Origin: [Eubacterium] saphenum
Lineage (GTDB): Bacteria > Bacillota > Clostridia > Oscillospirales > Ruminococcaceae
Reading direction: 5' to 3'
DNA: 17,679 nucleotides
Assembly (NCBI GenBank): GCA_004554555.1
Contig: SFLN01000031.1
Span: 1-17,679, forward strand
The notes under the pieces are model-generated. The model was given only the letters and a program-made list of their open reading frames with translations. It was not told where the DNA came from and made no database searches. Below, piece after piece: positions 7,135-14,789 of the stretch. Position 1 is the stretch's first letter. Every line of letters begins with the position of its first letter. A program made the translations under genes and the position numbers.

Positions 7135-7851
7135 ATGAACTGCACAAAAAAGGAACAGCTTTACGAGGGAAAGGCTAAGAAGGTTTTCGCAACCGATAAC
7201 CCCGACTACGTCATCGTTGACTACAAGGACGACGCAACCGCTTTCAACGGCGAGAAGAAAGGCACAATTGTCGGCAAGGGCGTCATCAACAACAAGATGA
7301 CCAACTATATGTTCAGCCTGCTTGAAAAAGAGGGGGTTCCCACTCACCTTGTTGAAGAGCTTTCCGACAGAGAAACGCTGGTTAAAAAGGTTGAAATTGT
7401 ACCGCTTGAGGTTATCGTGAGAAACGTTGCCGCAGGCAGCTTCTCCAAGAAGCTCGGCATCGCAGAGGGTACTCCTCTCAAGTGCCCGACTCTCGAGTTC
7501 AGCTACAAGAACGACGAGCTCGGCGACCCCTTCATCAACGATTACTATGCGCTCGGTCTTGGTCTTGCAACCAAAGAGGAAATCGATGAAATTGCAAAGT
7601 ACGCGTTCAAGGTGAACGAGTTTATGCTCGGCTTCTTCAAGAAGCTCAACATCGACCTCATCGACTTCAAGATTGAGTTCGGTCGCTTCCACGGCAAAAT
7701 CCTTCTCGCGGACGAGATTTCTCCCGATACCTGCCGTTTCTGGGATTCCACAACCCACGAGAAGCTCGACAAGGACCGTTTCCGTCGCGATATGGGCGGC
7801 GTTGAGGACGCGTACAACGAGATTATGAAGAGAATTATGTCTACAAAGTAA
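7135..7851 (+). CDS. purC: Phosphoribosylaminoimidazole-succinocarboxamide synthase (SAICAR synthetase)
   Basis: PurC joins CAIR and aspartate using ATP to make SAICAR, the step after PurE. The 238-residue protein is the usual bacterial single-domain length. It begins with the typical LYEGKAKKVF (9-18) nucleotide-binding strand and has DYKDDATAFNG, VRNVAAGS (a substrate-binding motif), DFKIEFGR, LLADEISPDTCRFWD and a C-terminal DMGG. The start has AAAGGAG 7 bases upstream and lies 58 bases after purE. Its TAA stop at 7849 is part of an 8-bp sequence repeated on the far side of the inverted-repeat element downstream. Confidence 0.97.
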   Translation: MNCTKKEQLYEGKAKKVFATDNPDYVIVDYKDDATAFNGEKKGTIVGKGVINNKMTNYMFSLLEKEGVPTHLVEELSDRETLVKKVEIVPLEVIVRNVAAGSFSKKLGIAEGTPLKCPTLEFSYKNDELGDPFINDYYALGLGLATKEEIDEIAKYAFKVNEFMLGFFKKLNIDLIDFKIEFGRFHGKILLADEISPDTCRFWDSTTHEKLDKDRFRRDMGGVEDAYNEIMKRIMSTK

Positions 7852-7856
7852 TAAAG
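7849..7856. repeat. Left copy of flanking 8-bp direct repeat TAATAAAG
   Basis: This copy includes the TAA stop codon of purC. The second copy is at 8019-8026, just beyond the inverted-repeat element. The pair is consistent with a target-site duplication made on insertion. Confidence 0.4.
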
Positions 7857-8018
7857 GTAACCTCTAAAAACCTTGTTTGAGCAAAAAATCCCATAGCACG
7901 CCGACTACTTCGTCAAACCTCCTAGCAAGGCACAAAGCCTTGCGTCGTCGGCTTTCCTCGTATTCGACGCACTCTGGGCTTTTTTGCTTTTCAAACCGGT
8001 TGTTTAGAAGTTCCCTCA
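7857..8018. mobile_element. MITE-like imperfect inverted-repeat element between purC and the purF paralogue
   Basis: The 162-bp spacer segment folds end to end. The left end AACCTCTAAAAACC (7859-7872) matches the reverse complement of the right end GGTTGTTTAGAAGTT (7998-8012) with few differences. The next 30 bases inward also pair, with GCAAAAAATCCC on the left and GGGCTTTTTTGC on the right. At the centre is a perfect 7-bp hairpin, GCAAGGC-ACAAA-GCCTTGC (7925-7943). The 8-bp sequence TAATAAAG flanks the element at 7849-7856 and 8019-8026 and may be a target duplication. There is no transposase. It may be a non-autonomous element or a dispersed structured repeat, and it would be transcribed within the pur operon. 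Confidence 0.6.
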
Positions 8019-8026
8019 TAATAAAG
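8019..8026. repeat. Right copy of flanking 8-bp direct repeat TAATAAAG
   Basis: This is identical to 7849-7856. Joining the two copies by removing the element would leave about 30 bases between purC and the next gene, a normal operon spacing. Confidence 0.4.
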
Positions 8027-8051
8027 AAAAATTCGGAGTGTGGAGAAATAA

Positions 8052-9479
8052 ATGGGCGGTTTTTTTGGAGCGGCTTTGAAGAGAAGCTGCGTTGAGGACG
8101 TTTTTTTTGGAACGGACTATCACTCGCACTTGGGTACAAGACGCGGCGGTATGACCGTGTATTCACCCGAAAAGGGCTTCCAGAGGGGAATTCACAGCAT
8201 CGAAAATTCCCCGTTCAGAACAAAATTTGAACAGGATATCGAGGGTATGTCGGGAAATATCGGCATCGGCTGCATAAGCGATACCGACCCGCAGCCCATT
8301 CTCCTGCGGTCAAAGCTCGGCAGCATCGCCGTCTGCAACATCGGTATCATCAATAACGCGGACGAGCTTTGCGATGAGTTTTTCGACAACAAGATGGCAA
8401 GCTTTGAAACTATGAGCAGCAGCAAGGTGAACTCCTCCGCACTTATTGGCGCGCTGATTGCTCAAAAGGACAGCTTTGCCGAGGGTATTCGATACGCGCA
8501 GGACAGAATTGACGGAACAATGTCGCTGCTTATTCTCACGGAAAACTGCATTATTGCGGCGCGCGACAAGTTCGGACGCTTGCCGATAATCATCGGAAAA
8601 AGCGACGATGGCTACTGCGTTTCGTTCGAGAGCTTCGCGTTCCAGAAGCTCGGCTACAAGACCTATCGCGAGCTTCAGCCTGCGGAAATCGTCAAGATAA
8701 CCGCGGACGGTGTTGAGGTTATCGGCGAGGGAAATCCCGATAGCTTGCGTATCTGCACGTTCTTGTGGACTTATTACGGCTATCCGAACTCGGTTTACGA
8801 GGGTGTGAACGTTGAGGTTATGCGTGCGAAAAACGGTGAGATTATGGCTGAATACGATATCGAAAACGGAACGCTTCCCGATGTTGATTACGTCTGCGGC
8901 GTGCCGGATTCCGGTATTCCTCACGCAATCGGTTACGCAAACCGCAGCGGTATCCCGTTTGCAAGACCTTTTATAAAGTACACTCCCACCTGGCCGCGCA
9001 GCTTTATGCCGCAAAGTCAGGCGATGAGAAACAAAGTCGCGAAGATGAAGCTTATTCCCGTGCACGAGCTTATCGAGGGGAAGAAGCTGCTTTTCGTTGA
9101 CGACAGCATTGTCAGAGGAACGCAGATGCGCGAAACCGTTGAGTTCCTCTACGAAAACGGCGCAAAAGAGGTTCACATGCGCTCGGCTTGCCCGCCGATT
9201 ATGTACGGCTGCAAGTACCTCAATTTCTCGCGCAGCACCTCCGAGCTTGACCTCATCGCGCGCAGAATTATTCACGAATACGAGGGCGAAGAGGGCGTAA
9301 AATACATACGGGAATACGCCGACTCCAAAACCGAACGCGGCAAGCGCCTCAGAGATGAAATCTGCCGCCGTTTGAAGCTCACTTCGCTTGAATTTCAGTT
9401 CCTCGAGGGTACGGAGAAAGCGGTCGGACTTCCCGAATGTAAGCTCTGCACCTACTGTTGGAACGGCAAACAGGACTAA
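8052..9479 (+). CDS. PurF-like protein with inactivated glutaminase domain (amidophosphoribosyltransferase paralogue)
   Basis: This 475-residue protein aligns over its whole length with PurF but has lost the glutaminase site. In true PurF the processed N-terminus is CGVFGI; here the protein begins MGGFFGA, so glycine stands where the catalytic cysteine should be. The codon before the ATG is a TAA stop, so no alternative start restores it. The glutamine-site motifs GHVRYSTTG and HNGNL are replaced by GCISDTDPQ (73-81) and CNIGIINN (95-102). The phosphoribosyltransferase half is well kept, with GVPDSGIPHAIGYA (283-296) and the PRPP loop FVDDSIVRGT (348-357). Cysteines at about 235, 387, 463 and 466 match the [4Fe-4S] ligands of Bacillus-type PurF. 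It could use free ammonia, or be a regulatory or heteromeric partner of the PurF encoded next to it; both are inference. Confidence 0.85.
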   Translation: MGGFFGAALKRSCVEDVFFGTDYHSHLGTRRGGMTVYSPEKGFQRGIHSIENSPFRTKFEQDIEGMSGNIGIGCISDTDPQPILLRSKLGSIAVCNIGIINNADELCDEFFDNKMASFETMSSSKVNSSALIGALIAQKDSFAEGIRYAQDRIDGTMSLLILTENCIIAARDKFGRLPIIIGKSDDGYCVSFESFAFQKLGYKTYRELQPAEIVKITADGVEVIGEGNPDSLRICTFLWTYYGYPNSVYEGVNVEVMRAKNGEIMAEYDIENGTLPDVDYVCGVPDSGIPHAIGYANRSGIPFARPFIKYTPTWPRSFMPQSQAMRNKVAKMKLIPVHELIEGKKLLFVDDSIVRGTQMRETVEFLYENGAKEVHMRSACPPIMYGCKYLNFSRSTSELDLIARRIIHEYEGEEGVKYIREYADSKTERGKRLRDEICRRLKLTSLEFQFLEGTEKAVGLPECKLCTYCWNGKQD

Positions 9480-9530
9480 ATACAGATAGATATATTTAAA
9501 AGTGTGCGGGATAAGAAAGGATATGATTTT

Positions 9531-10955
9531 TTGTCCGGAAACATTCATGAGGAGTGCGGCGTTTTCGGGATTTACTCGAATAAACCCGCGAACGTTGCGT
9601 CCTCGGTATATTTTGGGCTGTACGCTTTGCAGCACCGCGGTCAGGAGAGCTGCGGTATCGTTGTAAACGAACGCGGCGTTTTCAAGACTCGCAAGGGCGT
9701 GGGACTTGTGAACGAGGTGTTCAACGAGAAAAATCTCAGCGAGTTTGAGGACGGAAAAATCGCAATCGGTCACGTCCGCTACTCCACAACCGGCGGCGTG
9801 AACGGCGAAAACTGCCAGCCGCTCACGGTTCGGCATGTCAAGGGTTCGCTTGCAATCGCTCACAACGGAAACCTCATAAACGCGCTTGATTTGCGCAGGG
9901 AATTCGAGCTTCACGGCGCTATTTTCCACACTACAAGCGATACCGAGGTTATTTCCTACGCGATTACTCGGGAACGTCTGGAGTGCGGCTCTATCCAACA
10001 GGCGGTTGAACGCGCAATGCACCGCATTAAAGGCGCGTATTCGCTTGTTATAATGTCGCCGAAAAAGCTGATTGCCGCGCGCGACCCCAATGGTTTCAGA
10101 CCACTCGCGCTCGGTGAACTTCCCGACGGCGAGGGCTGGGTTGTCGCAAGCGAAACCTGCGCTTTTGACTGCATCGGCGCGAAATTTGTCCGCGACATTG
10201 AGCCGGGAGAAATCATCGTTATCGATGAAAACGGCATCGACAGCATCAAAACCCACTGCGGCGGGAAAAGTTCGCTTTGCGTGTTTGAGTTCGTGTACTT
10301 CGCGCGCCCCGACTCGGTTATCGAAGGCGCTTCGGTTCACAAGGCAAGACTGCGCGCAGGTCATTTTCTTGCGCAGCAGCACCCCGTGGACGCGGACGTG
10401 GTTATCGGCTGCCCCGACAGCGGTCTTGACGCGGCGCTCGGCTATTCGCAGGAGTCGGGTATTCCTTACGGCGTCGGCTTTATCAAAAACCGCTACATCG
10501 GCAGAACGTTCATTCAGCCGACTCAGGGACAGCGCGAAAATTCCGTTAAAATCAAGCTGAATGTTCTTAGCGAAACGGTCAAGGACAAGCGCGTGGTTCT
10601 CGTGGACGACAGCATTGTCCGCGGAACGACATCGGCAAAGGTTGTAAAACTCCTGAGAAACGCGGGTGCAAAGGAAATCCACATGCGAATTTCCTCGCCG
10701 CCTTTCATCAGCGAGTGCTATTTCGGCACCGATATCGACAACAAGAAAAATCTTATCGCAAATCACCACACCGTTGAGGAAATCGCTGAAATTATCGGCG
10801 CGGACTCGCTCGGTTTCTTGAGTCCCGAGAGCGTGGTTGAGATTGCGGAAAACGCGAAATGCGGCTTCTGCAAGGGTTGTTTCACGGGAAAATATCCTAT
10901 TGATGTTCCCGATGAAATTCCCAAGGATAAGTTTGAAACCAAGTTTGAAGAGTAA
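9531..10955 (+). CDS. purF: Amidophosphoribosyltransferase (glutamine PRPP amidotransferase)
   Basis: PurF makes phosphoribosylamine from PRPP and glutamine, the committed step of purine synthesis. With the TTG start at 9531 the protein is 474 residues and has an 8-residue propeptide before Cys9 of ECGVFGI, the nucleophile exposed by self-cleavage. GAAAGGA (9515-9521) lies 9 bases before this TTG. A GTG at 9504 is also in frame but has no ribosome site. The glutaminase residues are present (LQHRGQES, GHVRYSTTG, HNGNLIN), as are the PRPP loop VLVDDSIVRGT and the likely [4Fe-4S] cysteines in LCVFEF, SECYFG and CGFCKGC. Iron-sulfur PurF is oxygen-sensitive in Bacillus. It follows the glutaminase-dead paralogue by 51 bases in the same operon. 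Confidence 0.96.
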   Translation: MSGNIHEECGVFGIYSNKPANVASSVYFGLYALQHRGQESCGIVVNERGVFKTRKGVGLVNEVFNEKNLSEFEDGKIAIGHVRYSTTGGVNGENCQPLTVRHVKGSLAIAHNGNLINALDLRREFELHGAIFHTTSDTEVISYAITRERLECGSIQQAVERAMHRIKGAYSLVIMSPKKLIAARDPNGFRPLALGELPDGEGWVVASETCAFDCIGAKFVRDIEPGEIIVIDENGIDSIKTHCGGKSSLCVFEFVYFARPDSVIEGASVHKARLRAGHFLAQQHPVDADVVIGCPDSGLDAALGYSQESGIPYGVGFIKNRYIGRTFIQPTQGQRENSVKIKLNVLSETVKDKRVVLVDDSIVRGTTSAKVVKLLRNAGAKEIHMRISSPPFISECYFGTDIDNKKNLIANHHTVEEIAEIIGADSLGFLSPESVVEIAENAKCGFCKGCFTGKYPIDVPDEIPKDKFETKFEE

Positions 10956-10999
10956 ACAATTTTATCAATCATACAGCAGCTACTAAAAAGGAGAGAAAA

Positions 11000-12037
11000 A
11001 TGAACAGTTACAGTGAAAGCTACAAGGCGGCGGGCGTTGACGTAACGGCGGGTTACGAGAGCGTAAGGCTTATGAAGGACGACGTTGAGCGCACCAAAAT
11101 CCCCGGCTGCATTTCGGGTATCGGCGGCTTCGGCGGTCTGTTTCAGCCCGATTTGAGCGGAATTTCCGAGCCGGTTATGGTTTCGGGCACCGACGGCGTC
11201 GGCACAAAGCTCAAAATTGCTATGCTTATGGACAAGCACGACACAATCGGTATCGACTGCGTTGCTATGTGCGTTAACGACATAATCTGCTGCGGCGCGA
11301 AACCGCTCTGGTTCCTCGATTACATCGCAATCGGCAAGAACATTCCCACAAAGGTTGCCGAGATTGTAAGAGGCGTGGCGGACGGCTGCGTTTTGGCGGG
11401 CTGCGCGCTTATCGGCGGCGAAACCGCAGAGCACCCCGGTATGATGGCTGAGGACGAGTACGATATCGCGGGCTACGCAACCGGTATTGTCGATAAGAAG
11501 AAAATCATCGACAGCTCCAAAATCAAGCCCGGCGACGCTATCATCGGTATCGCTTCGAGCGGCGTTCACTCAAACGGCTTTTCTCTCGTTCGCAAGGTGT
11601 TCAACCTCAACGAGCAGAAGCTCAAGGCGCTTATCCCCGAGCTTGGAAAATCGCTCGGCGAAACCTTGCTCACACCGACAAAAATTTACGTTAAATCCGT
11701 GCTCAACCTGATTGAAAAAGTCAACGTAAAGGGCATTTCGCACATCACCGGCGGCGGCTTCTACGAGAATATCCCGAGAATGCTCCCCGACGGTATTTCC
11801 GCGAAAATCAAGCAGGGAAGCTTCCCCGTGCCGCCTATCTTCGAGCTTATCCAAAAGGAAGGCAACATCACCGAGCACGATATGTACAATACCTTTAATA
11901 TGGGTATCGGTATGGCGATTGTTGTTGACCGGGAGAACGCTGAGAAGGCTGTCGAAATTCTTCGTTCAACGGGCGAGGACGCGTTTGTCATCGGTTCAAC
12001 CGTTGAGGGAACGGTCGGCGTGCTTTTCAACTACTGA
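11000..12037 (+). CDS. purM: Phosphoribosylformylglycinamidine cyclo-ligase (AIR synthetase)
   Basis: PurM closes the imidazole ring, turning FGAM into AIR with ATP. The 345-residue length is typical. The N-terminal part has YKAAGVDVTAGYESV, then SGTDGVGTKLKIA (ATP-binding), IGIDCVAMCVNDI, and GGETAEHPGMM; the C-terminal part has HITGGGFYENIPRMLP and NMGIGMAIVV. Start ATG 11000 has AAGGAGAG upstream and follows purF by 44 bases. In many Firmicutes purN comes directly after purM. Here about 1.2 kb with two unknown genes and a gene remnant lies between them. Confidence 0.97.
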   Translation: MNSYSESYKAAGVDVTAGYESVRLMKDDVERTKIPGCISGIGGFGGLFQPDLSGISEPVMVSGTDGVGTKLKIAMLMDKHDTIGIDCVAMCVNDIICCGAKPLWFLDYIAIGKNIPTKVAEIVRGVADGCVLAGCALIGGETAEHPGMMAEDEYDIAGYATGIVDKKKIIDSSKIKPGDAIIGIASSGVHSNGFSLVRKVFNLNEQKLKALIPELGKSLGETLLTPTKIYVKSVLNLIEKVNVKGISHITGGGFYENIPRMLPDGISAKIKQGSFPVPPIFELIQKEGNITEHDMYNTFNMGIGMAIVVDRENAEKAVEILRSTGEDAFVIGSTVEGTVGVLFNY

Positions 12038-12072
12038 TTTTCGTAATTTTTAAAGTGAAGCGGCAAAAATAA

Positions 12073-12174
12073 GGAGCAGTCCCCGATTATCAAGAAGAAA
12101 AAGTTCTTGAAGTTGAGGGATTACTCCTTGATTTGCCGTCGCATATTTCTGCCGCGGAGTGTTCAAGAGCATAG
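12073..12174 (+). pseudogene. Remnant of a third member of the small paralogous gene family
   Basis: In one frame this stretch reads PDYQEEKVLEVEGLLLDLPS followed by HISAAECSRA and a TAG at 12172. The part EVEGLLLDLPSHISA matches VEIDGTLVDIPTHLSA of the next gene and KAVDIPCHISVL of the one after. There is no usable start codon, and the C-terminal two thirds of the protein are missing. An in-frame TAA stands at 12070, just ahead of an AAGGAGCAG sequence. It is most simply a truncated copy of the family. Confidence 0.55.
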
Positions 12175-12201
12175 AAAAAAGCCGGAGTGAAAGGGAAAAT
12201 T

Positions 12202-12747
12202 ATGGGATTTTGGAGCAATCTTTTCAGCGGGAAGAAGCAGACCGCTGCTGAGATAAAAAACATCAATCTCACCGAAAACGGCGTTGAGATTGACGGCACG
12301 CTTGTGGATATACCGACGCATCTTTCCGCGCTGGCGAAGCTGCTCGGGAAACCGCGCGCAATCGGGTTTGAAACAGACGATGAAATCCGCGAGTTTCTCG
12401 AAAAAACCGAGGGCGAGGGTATGATTACAAAGCGCGTCAATTACGCTTGGGATAATCTCGGGCTGCTTGCTTACACGCATAACGGTACTGTCGTGAACTG
12501 CTTCAGTATACAGCTGAAGCCGTCAACCTCAAAAAATGCGCCGCGCGGAGTTTTCGGCGGTGTGGCGACGATAAACGGCGAGGACTGGTTTTCGGTGATG
12601 AAAAGCGGCACGGACGGTATGTTTCTAGCGGAGTTCAGGCTCGGGAATTACAAGATAATTTCCGAAAAATCCGATTTCCAAAAGAGTCTTGCGGACAGCG
12701 GGCGCGAAGATTTCAACTGCGTTGATATCCAGCTTTACCGCGAGTGA
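12202..12747 (+). CDS. Unknown protein, first of a tandem paralogous pair inside the pur operon
   Basis: I do not recognise this 181-residue protein. It starts MGFWSNLFSGKK, a short hydrophobic then basic N-terminus that could rest on the membrane surface. The middle contains VDIPTHLSALAKLLGKPRA (about 35-53) and WDNLGLLAYTHNGTVVNCFS (about 84-103). The C-terminal part has INGEDWFSVMKSG and ends in DIQLYRE. The same motifs in the same order occur in the next gene. There is no signal peptide, membrane segment or catalytic pattern I can name. ATG 12202 is preceded by AAGGG with 6 bases spacing; a GTG at 12187 is possible. It lies between purM and purN, which suggests insertion or recruitment into the operon rather than a known purine step. 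An immunity-like or regulatory protein is conceivable. Confidence 0.75.
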   Translation: MGFWSNLFSGKKQTAAEIKNINLTENGVEIDGTLVDIPTHLSALAKLLGKPRAIGFETDDEIREFLEKTEGEGMITKRVNYAWDNLGLLAYTHNGTVVNCFSIQLKPSTSKNAPRGVFGGVATINGEDWFSVMKSGTDGMFLAEFRLGNYKIISEKSDFQKSLADSGREDFNCVDIQLYRE

Positions 12748-12757
12748 GAGGACAATT

Positions 12758-13267
12758 ATGGGTTTTTTCGGAAAACTGTTCGGCGGGAAAAAGCCGAAAA
12801 TTAACGCGGAAGAACTTGTTCTCGACATAACCGAGGACAAGCTGTTTGTAAACAGCAAGGCGGTCGATATCCCGTGTCATATATCGGTGCTGACGAACAT
12901 TTTCGGTAAAACGAGAAAGTTTGTCGGAAAATACCGCGAGAATATAAATTTCATTTGGGATAATCTGGGAGTTTACTGTTACACAAAGGGAAACAGCGTT
13001 GTCTATTGCTTTTCCGTGAAGGTAAATCGCGGCGATATTAAAACCGATTTCGACCCGAAAACCCTCTTCGCGGGGACGCTAACCATTGGCGGTGAACCGT
13101 GGGAGGAGTTTATGGTGGGCTGTGAGGACAGAGAGGTCGGCAGGCACCGGGATTACTTCGGACTGTCGCTCTTCAGTGAGTACACCGATATGGATAACGG
13201 CGACAAAAACGGTTACCGCGGCGCTTATTCCGGCGTTGAATTCCAGCTTTCGTTTGAGAGAAACTAA
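12758..13267 (+). CDS. Unknown protein, second of the tandem paralogous pair inside the pur operon
   Basis: This 169-residue protein is a clear paralogue of the preceding gene. Both begin with a GFF/GFW-LF-GKK N-terminus. Shared motifs are VDIPCHISVLTNIFGKTRK (about 37-55), WDNLGVYCYTKGNSVVYCFS (about 67-86), a glycine-rich IGGEPWEEFM, and a C-terminal VEFQLSFE. Divergence is high outside these motifs, so the duplication is not recent. The insert before the WDNLG motif in the first gene (around FETDDEIREFLEK) is missing here, which explains much of the length difference. The start ATG 12758 lies 10 bases after the previous stop, with GAGAGGA between them, so the two are translated from one message. 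The function is unknown. Confidence 0.75.
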   Translation: MGFFGKLFGGKKPKINAEELVLDITEDKLFVNSKAVDIPCHISVLTNIFGKTRKFVGKYRENINFIWDNLGVYCYTKGNSVVYCFSVKVNRGDIKTDFDPKTLFAGTLTIGGEPWEEFMVGCEDREVGRHRDYFGLSLFSEYTDMDNGDKNGYRGAYSGVEFQLSFERN

Positions 13268-13285
13268 TTTGTAAAAGGAGCAGCT

Positions 13286-13912
13286 ATGAAAAATATTGCG
13301 GTTCTCGTGTCGGGCGGCGGCACGAATTTGCAGGCTCTTATTGACGCGGAAAAACGCGGCGACATCAAAAACGGCAAAATCACCTGCGTTATTTCCTCGA
13401 AAGCAGACGCTTACGCTCTCGAAAGGGCTAAGCAAAACGGCATCAAAACGCGCGTTCTCGTGAGGAAGGATTTTCCCGATGTTGCCGCTTATACGAAAGC
13501 GATGACCGAGGCGCTTCTTGAGGAAAAAGCGGATTTGGTTGTGTACGCGGGATTTATGACAATTCTCGACGAGCAGATTGTGAAAGCGTTCCCGTACAAG
13601 ATGATGAACGTTCACCCCGCGCTTATCCCAAGCTTCTGCGGCAAGGGATTTTACGGTCTGCACGTTCACGAGGAAGCGCTGAAAAAGGGCGTCAAAATCA
13701 CGGGTGCAACCGTTCATTTCGTCACCGAGGTCTGCGACGGAGGACCGATTATTCTTCAGAAAGCGGTTGAGGTGCAAAACGGCGACACTCCCGAAATCCT
13801 CCAGAAACGCGTTATGGAGCAAGCCGAGTGGAAGATTTTGCCGCAGGCGGTTTCGCTGTTCTGCGAGGACAGGATTACCGTTAAAGACGGAAACGCTTAT
13901 ATCGATTTGTGA
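13286..13912 (+). CDS. purN: Phosphoribosylglycinamide formyltransferase (GAR transformylase, folate-dependent)
   Basis: PurN transfers a formyl group from 10-formyltetrahydrofolate to GAR. The 208-residue length is usual for the single-domain enzyme. Visible are the N-terminal phosphate loop VLVSGGGTNLQALID (7-21), the catalytic MNVHPALIPSFCGKGFYG, with its Asn and His, and TGATVHFVTEVCDGGPII, which carries the catalytic Asp. Start ATG 13286 has AAAAGGAG upstream, 18 bases after the second small paralogue. The 9-base sequence AAGGAGCAG at this ribosome site (13275-13283) also occurs at 12071-12079, before the paralogue array. Confidence 0.96.
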   Translation: MKNIAVLVSGGGTNLQALIDAEKRGDIKNGKITCVISSKADAYALERAKQNGIKTRVLVRKDFPDVAAYTKAMTEALLEEKADLVVYAGFMTILDEQIVKAFPYKMMNVHPALIPSFCGKGFYGLHVHEEALKKGVKITGATVHFVTEVCDGGPIILQKAVEVQNGDTPEILQKRVMEQAEWKILPQAVSLFCEDRITVKDGNAYIDL

Positions 13913-14065
13913 AAATTGCGGCGAAATTCGGATTTGGCTGAGCTGTTTTGGTCATCATATTTCGACAATTTCCTATGGAGAATCTCAAGAAAAGACCGGA
14001 ATTTTGTTGTTTAGCTTTGATTTGGCAATAATTGGAGATTTCATATATAAATTCAGGAGGTTTTT
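13913..14065 (+). other. Gene-free spacer between purN and the IMP cyclohydrolase gene
   Basis: This AT-rich 153-base spacer has no supportable gene, hairpin terminator or repeat that I could see. The only clear signal is CAGGAGG (14054-14060), the ribosome site of the next gene. A weak promoter-like TTGGCA at 14022 with TATAAA at 14046 would start transcription almost on that ribosome site, so I do not call it. Confidence 0.5.
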
Positions 14066-14776
14066 ATGATTACACTTGACAAGGAGTTGAATTCTCTGGC
14101 TTATCACGGCAGGGGAATAGTTATCGGCAGAAGCGGCAAAAAAGCTGTTATCGCGTACTTTATTATGGGCAGAAGCGAGAACAGCCGCAACCGTGTTTTC
14201 GTTGAGGACGGCGAAGGTATCCGCACGCAGGCTTTCGACGAGAGCAAAATGACCGACCCGCACCTCATAATCTATGCACCGGTGCGCGTTCTCGGCAACA
14301 AGACCATCGTCACCAACGGCGACCAGACCGATACAATTTACGAGCTTATGGACAAGCAGATGAGCTTTGAGCAGTCGCTTCGCGGTCGCTTTTTCGAGGA
14401 CGACAAGCCGAACTACACACCCAGAATTTCGGGTATCGTACACCTTGAAAACGGCTCAATGAACTACGCGATGTCTATCCTCAAGAGTGCAAACGGAAAC
14501 CCCGATTCCTGCCGCCGCTACACCTTCGCTTACAGCGAGCCGCTTGACGGTGCCGGAAGCTTTATCCACACCTATTCCGGCGATGAAAAGGACGGACGTT
14601 TGCCGAGCTTTGAGGGTGAACCGAAGGAGGTTGTTATTCCCGATATGAGCATCGATGAATTCACCGACTTCGTCTGGAACAACCTCAACAAGGACAACAA
14701 GGTTTCGCTTTTCACACGTTATATCGATATCGAAACCGGCAAGTACGAGAGCAGAATTGTAAACAAGAACAAGTGA
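14066..14776 (+). CDS. purO: IMP cyclohydrolase, PurO-type
   Basis: This enzyme closes the purine ring, turning FAICAR into IMP, the last step of the pathway. The 236-residue protein resembles the archaeal-type IMP cyclohydrolase family and not the N-terminal domain of bacterial PurH. The N-terminus YHGRGIVIGRSGKKAVIAYF (14-33), then IMGRSENSRNRVF, is the family's hallmark. VHLENGSMNYAMSILKSANG and RRYTFAY follow. It begins at ATG 14066 with an ideal AGGAGG and is followed after 13 bases by the AICAR transformylase gene. The pair therefore replaces the usual bifunctional purH. The assignment rests on recalled family motifs. Confidence 0.88.
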   Translation: MITLDKELNSLAYHGRGIVIGRSGKKAVIAYFIMGRSENSRNRVFVEDGEGIRTQAFDESKMTDPHLIIYAPVRVLGNKTIVTNGDQTDTIYELMDKQMSFEQSLRGRFFEDDKPNYTPRISGIVHLENGSMNYAMSILKSANGNPDSCRRYTFAYSEPLDGAGSFIHTYSGDEKDGRLPSFEGEPKEVVIPDMSIDEFTDFVWNNLNKDNKVSLFTRYIDIETGKYESRIVNKNK

Positions 14777-14789
14777 TGGAGGAAGATTT

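Noticed and set aside
7864..8166. Open frame on the minus strand across the purC-purF paralogue spacer (100 codons), and 7877-8095 on the plus strand
   Set aside because: They exist because of the inverted-repeat element and run into a confident gene.
9504..9530. GTG at 9504 as the start of purF
   Set aside because: There is no ribosome site before it, while GAAAGGA at 9515-9521 fits the TTG at 9531 and gives a normal short propeptide before the catalytic cysteine.
8310..10769. Very long open frame (819 codons) on the minus strand
   Set aside because: It lies antisense to two clear PurF-family genes with strong motifs and ribosome sites, and its product shows no family resemblance. It is a shadow of biased codon use.
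14022..14051. Internal promoter before the IMP cyclohydrolase gene (TTGGCA, 18 bases, TATAAA)
   Set aside because: Initiation would fall on the AGGAGG ribosome site, and the spacer is long; it is probably AT-rich chance.
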